A stretch of DNA of 9,121 nt, taken from Sphingopyxis sp. Lineage in GTDB: Bacteria > Pseudomonadota > Alphaproteobacteria > Sphingomonadales > Sphingomonadaceae. The notes beneath the pieces were generated by a model. The model saw only the letters and a list, made by a program, of their open reading frames with translations, was not told the DNA's origin and ran no database searches. The DNA lies in assembly GCA_012035435.1 (NCBI GenBank), contig JAAUPH010000077.1, forward strand, positions 1 through 9,121, read 5' to 3'. The position numbers were made by a program, and so were the translations under genes. Within the stretch, counting starts at the first letter, position 1. Every line of letters begins with the position of its first letter. Shown piece after piece: positions 7,377 through 9,121 of this stretch.

Positions 7377-7696
7377 CTACTCTTCCGCAAACCCCCGCTT
7401 CCCCCTTCTCCGCCACAGCGTGGCAGCATGTTCGCCTTGATCGCTCCTGAGCTTGTCCGCCATCCACAGCATGGCCCCGAACAGCAGGGCGCGATCATCA
7501 TGGTGATGTCGATAAGCCCCGCTTTCGCCACCAGTCCGCCGAGCTCGATGAGCTGTTTCGTGCGCGCGCGCCGCGCGATCTGCCAGTCGCGCGTGTCGGC
7601 GCGGGCTTGCATCGCTTCAAGCCGGCGGCGCATGGCCAAGAGGCGGTGGCAGCTGGCCTGTATTGTTTTGAGCTGCTGTGCTGCTTTTGCGCGCAC
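7377..7696 (-). pseudogene. traD: TraD-like conjugal transfer protein, one-base frameshift at about 7501
   Basis: Small cytoplasmic protein that follows traC in Ti-plasmid-like transfer regions. The first part reads RRARTKQLIELGGLVAKAGLIDIT, the hallmark of the TraD family (R.R...LIELGGLV.KAGL). After Thr (7502-7504) the frame runs into a Cys-rich nonsense sequence. The neighbouring frame reads DDRALLFGAMLWMADKLRSD ... LWRRRGKRGFAEE to TAG 7377-7379, as expected for the family. A single missing G between ACC and ATGATG would restore GAT GAT GAT (Asp-Asp-Asp). The repaired protein from GTG 7696 would be about 106 aa. The start is uncertain: GTG 7696 overlaps traC by 80 bases, while ATG 7633 overlaps by 17. 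The traG coupling-protein gene that normally follows is absent; the Rhs operon is there instead. Confidence 0.6.
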
Positions 7697-7922
7697 TCCC
7701 CTGAAAATAATCGCGCCCGCGCCGCGCCCAGCCCTCCCGTTTGGCGGGGTCCTTGGTTTCGGCAATGACGATCAGCGCGCCAGCCAGTTCGTCGATGGTG
7801 AGACGGTCGGCGCCGGTCGCGATGACGAGCTCGCCGAGCTGCTGCACCTTTCTGGCTTTGAGCCCTTTGGCGCGGGCGTCGAGCGCGGCGAGCTCGGCAT
7901 CGATGTCGCGGGGTTTGCGCAT
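7617..7922 (-). CDS. traC: TraC-like conjugal transfer protein
   Basis: 101 aa from ATG 7922, with AGGAG nine bases upstream, to TGA 7617-7619. The N-terminus MRKPRDIDAELAALDARAKG is followed by LKARKVQQLGELVIATGADR, LTIDELAGALIVIAETKD and KREGWARRGRDYFQG. This is the pattern of the small TraC-like proteins encoded divergently from MobQ/TraA relaxase genes in alphaproteobacteria. They are accessory DNA-processing proteins acting near oriT in the cytoplasm. The open frame extends upstream of 7922 to 8246, but that extension covers the oriT and lies antisense to traA, so it is not coding. The C-terminal 20 residues overlap the traD frame and are poorly conserved-looking. The assignment rests on recognising the family from sequence; length and context fit. 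Confidence 0.75.
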   Translation of the reverse strand: MRKPRDIDAELAALDARAKGLKARKVQQLGELVIATGADRLTIDELAGALIVIAETKDPAKREGWARRGRDYFQGSARKSSTAAQNNTGQLPPPLGHAPPA

Positions 7923-8015
7923 GGGCAGAGTCTCCTGTGCTGGTGATGGAGCCAGTTTAGGATAGAGCCGCCAGTGGCGCAGCAGGGCTGCCGGGACGGG
8001 GCGGCACGGCATGGT

Positions 8016-8070
8016 CCCTCCCCGGAATTTTTCGGGTGAGGGCGCGCTTATACGTCGTGCCGACGTGCGC
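8016..8070 (-). other. oriT: putative origin of transfer (oriT), MobQ/Ti-plasmid type
   Basis: This lies in the divergent traC-traA gap. On the - strand a perfect 6-bp inverted repeat (ACGTCG GCA CGACGT, 8052-8066) is followed directly by TATAAGCGCGCCCT (8039-8052). That matches the RSF1010/Ti-type nic region, whose consensus is about TAAGTGCGCCCT with the nick after the last bases. On the + strand the core reads AGGGCGCGCTTATACGTCG, closely similar to the Ti-plasmid oriT as I remember it. A second, imperfect stem (CCCTCCCCG / CGGGTGAGGG, 8016-8042) spans the nic side. The cognate relaxase starts 27 bases downstream on the + strand. The nick position is inferred, not shown. Confidence 0.75.
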
Positions 8071-8096
8071 TGGTCCGCTGTATGGGCCTGTTTGCC

Positions 8097-8786
8097 ATGG
8101 CGATCTATCACCTCTCGGTCAAAGTCATCAGCCGCGCCACCGGACGCAGCGCGGTGGCGGCAGCCGCCTATCGTTCGGCAGCACGCCTCCACGACGCACG
8201 GCTCGAGCGCGACCATGACTTTACGAACAAGGCGGGCGTGGTGCACAGCGCGGTGCTGCTGCCCGAGCAGGCGCCCGAGGCATGGCGCGACCGCGAGCAG
8301 CTCTGGAATGCGGTCGAGGCCGCCGAGAAGCGCAAAGATGCACAGCTCGCGCGCGAGGTTGAGTTTGCGATCCCGCGCGAGCTGAACCAGGCGCAGGGCA
8401 TCGCGCTAGCGCGCGACTTTGTGAATGCAGAGTTTGTATCAGAGGGCATGATCGCCGATCTCAATGTCCATTGGGATATCGGCGCCGATGGCCTCGCCAA
8501 ACCCCATGCCCATGTCATGCTGACCATGCGCGAGGTGGTGGTCGACGAGGCCGGCGAGCCGGGCTTCGGCGCCAAGGTGCGCGATTGGAACAGCGTCGCG
8601 CAAATCAACCGCTGGCGCGAGCGCTGGGCTGCGCATGTCAATGCGCGGCTCGCCGAGCTCGACATCGATGCACGCATCGATCATCGGCGGCTCGCCGAGC
8701 AAGGGATCACGCTCGAGCCGCAGGACAAGATCGGACCCGCCGCATCGCGCAGGAGCGCGCGCGGGCTCGAGGCCGAACGGCTTGAG
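8097..8786 (+). pseudogene. traA: MobA/MobL (Ti-type TraA) relaxase, N-terminal 230 residues, truncated
   Basis: Relaxase that nicks oriT and leads the transferred strand. I chose ATG 8097 because the family starts MA.YHLS (here MAIYHLSVKVISRATGRSAV); ATG 8082 adds five residues, and neither has a good Shine-Dalgarno. Catalytic features are present: Tyr25 in AVAAAAYRSAAR, the helix EFAIPRELN, and the HUH motif PHAHVMLT (His137, His139, encoded 8505-8513). The frame reads well through LAEQGITLEPQDKIGPAASR and GLEAERLE. After 8786 it turns into Arg/Cys-rich sequence unlike any relaxase, ending at 9048-9050. The domain core is present, but everything beyond residue 230 (helicase or C-terminal domain, depending on type) is missing. 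Either a rearrangement or an assembly join lies near 8787. It is divergent from traC across the oriT. Confidence 0.8.
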
Positions 8787-8913
8787 GTCCTTCGCGGGGT
8801 AGGCCGCGACCTGCTTCACGCGCAGCGCGGCGAGCGGCGCGCAGGAGCTCTCGGGTGTGCTCGTCGATGCCGGTGCGGAGCGGTTGCTGTCGCGCGGCGA
8901 GAGCAAGGTGGAT

Positions 8914-9121
8914 GCGACCACCATGCTGCCGCTGATCGGCACCGAGTTCTTCCCCGCCTCCGACGAGAGCCAGTTCCGCGTCTTCCTGCGCGCCCGATCG
9001 GGACCGGGTCGAGGAGACGGAGAAGATCATCGCCCGGGTGGAGCAGATGATCCGGCAACACCTCCGGCCCGGCGAGCTCAAGTCGATCGTGTCGACCGTC
9101 GGAATCCCCGCCGGCCGCTCG
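8914..9121 (+). pseudogene. fragment of an RND-family efflux permease, two apparent one-base frameshifts, runs off window
   Basis: The first piece reads MLPLIGTEFFPASDESQFRV then FLRA, the signature after a transmembrane helix in AcrB/CzcA-type inner-membrane proton antiporters ('lP.IGTEFFP..D..qf.v'). Continuing needs two frame changes. One missing C at 8993-8995 restores PIGT, and one missing C at about 9005 restores RVEETEKIIARVEQMIRQH, then RPGELKSIVSTVGIPAGRS to the window edge. In these proteins this is the start of the second large periplasmic loop. Nothing recognisable as the permease precedes about 8911, so it is an internal fragment joined to other DNA. The two C-run deletions within about 15 bases look like sequencing errors or decay. 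Confidence 0.6.

Noticed and set aside
7428..7946. 172-codon + strand ORF
   Set aside because: It is antisense to traC and traD, whose family sequences are clear. It is a GC-rich shadow frame.
7923..8246. Upstream extension of the traC frame
   Set aside because: It runs antisense over the oriT and the start of traA. The family starts at MRKPRD, and ATG 7922 has an AGGAG site.
8787..9050. Continuation of the relaxase ORF to the stop at 9048-9050
   Set aside because: Composition turns Arg/Cys-rich with no relaxase features, while other frames show RND permease sequence. It is an accidental open frame.

Overview
The window looks like accessory DNA from a GC-rich alphaproteobacterium. A sphingomonad is the best guess, from the Ti-like traC/traD/traA arrangement, the style of the Rhs proteins and the GC-rich codon use; no rRNA or other taxonomic marker is present. 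I found no tRNA, CRISPR array or intact transposase.

Layout. Positions 1-646 hold the 3' part of a gene that resembles the type II secretion minor pseudopilin GspK (+ strand, cut by the window edge). Positions 731-1333 (+) hold a 5'-truncated remnant of a plasmid replication-relaxation (Replic_Relax-like) protein, bracketed by two near-identical copies of GTGTCACSGTAACC. From 7132 down to 1446 (- strand) runs a tightly packed four-gene Rhs operon. In order it encodes a secreted YD-repeat plus Calx-beta protein (apparent frameshift), a secreted Rhs N-terminal-type protein (apparent frameshift near its end), a secreted Rhs-core protein with a polymorphic C-terminal tip carrying HEVQH, and an AT-rich small lipoprotein that is the natural immunity candidate. 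From 7377 to about 8786 lies a conjugative-mobilisation module: traD (frameshifted) and traC on the - strand, a MobQ/Ti-type oriT in the divergent gap, and the 5' end of a MobA/MobL (TraA) relaxase on the + strand. The relaxase reading breaks off near 8786. After about 120 bases I cannot assign, the window ends in a fragment of an RND efflux permease that is readable only across two one-base frame changes.

How it fits together. The Rhs operon lies between pieces of plasmid or ICE machinery (Replic_Relax on one side, traD-traC-oriT-traA on the other), so it was probably carried by a mobile element that has since been broken up. The operon's last two genes form a toxin/immunity-like pair. The variable tip follows the DPTG end of the conserved Rhs core directly, it contains a zinc-metallopeptidase-like HEXXH, and its stop overlaps the start of a lipoprotein gene. 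The three Rhs-family proteins start with Sec-type signal peptides and the candidate immunity protein with a lipoprotein signal. This suggests action outside the cytoplasm rather than delivery by a type VI system.

Caution. At least five single-base frame changes occur in recognisable coding sequence (near 4950, 6740, 7501, 8994 and 9005), several of them in G or C runs. Sequencing or assembly error is a serious alternative to true gene decay.
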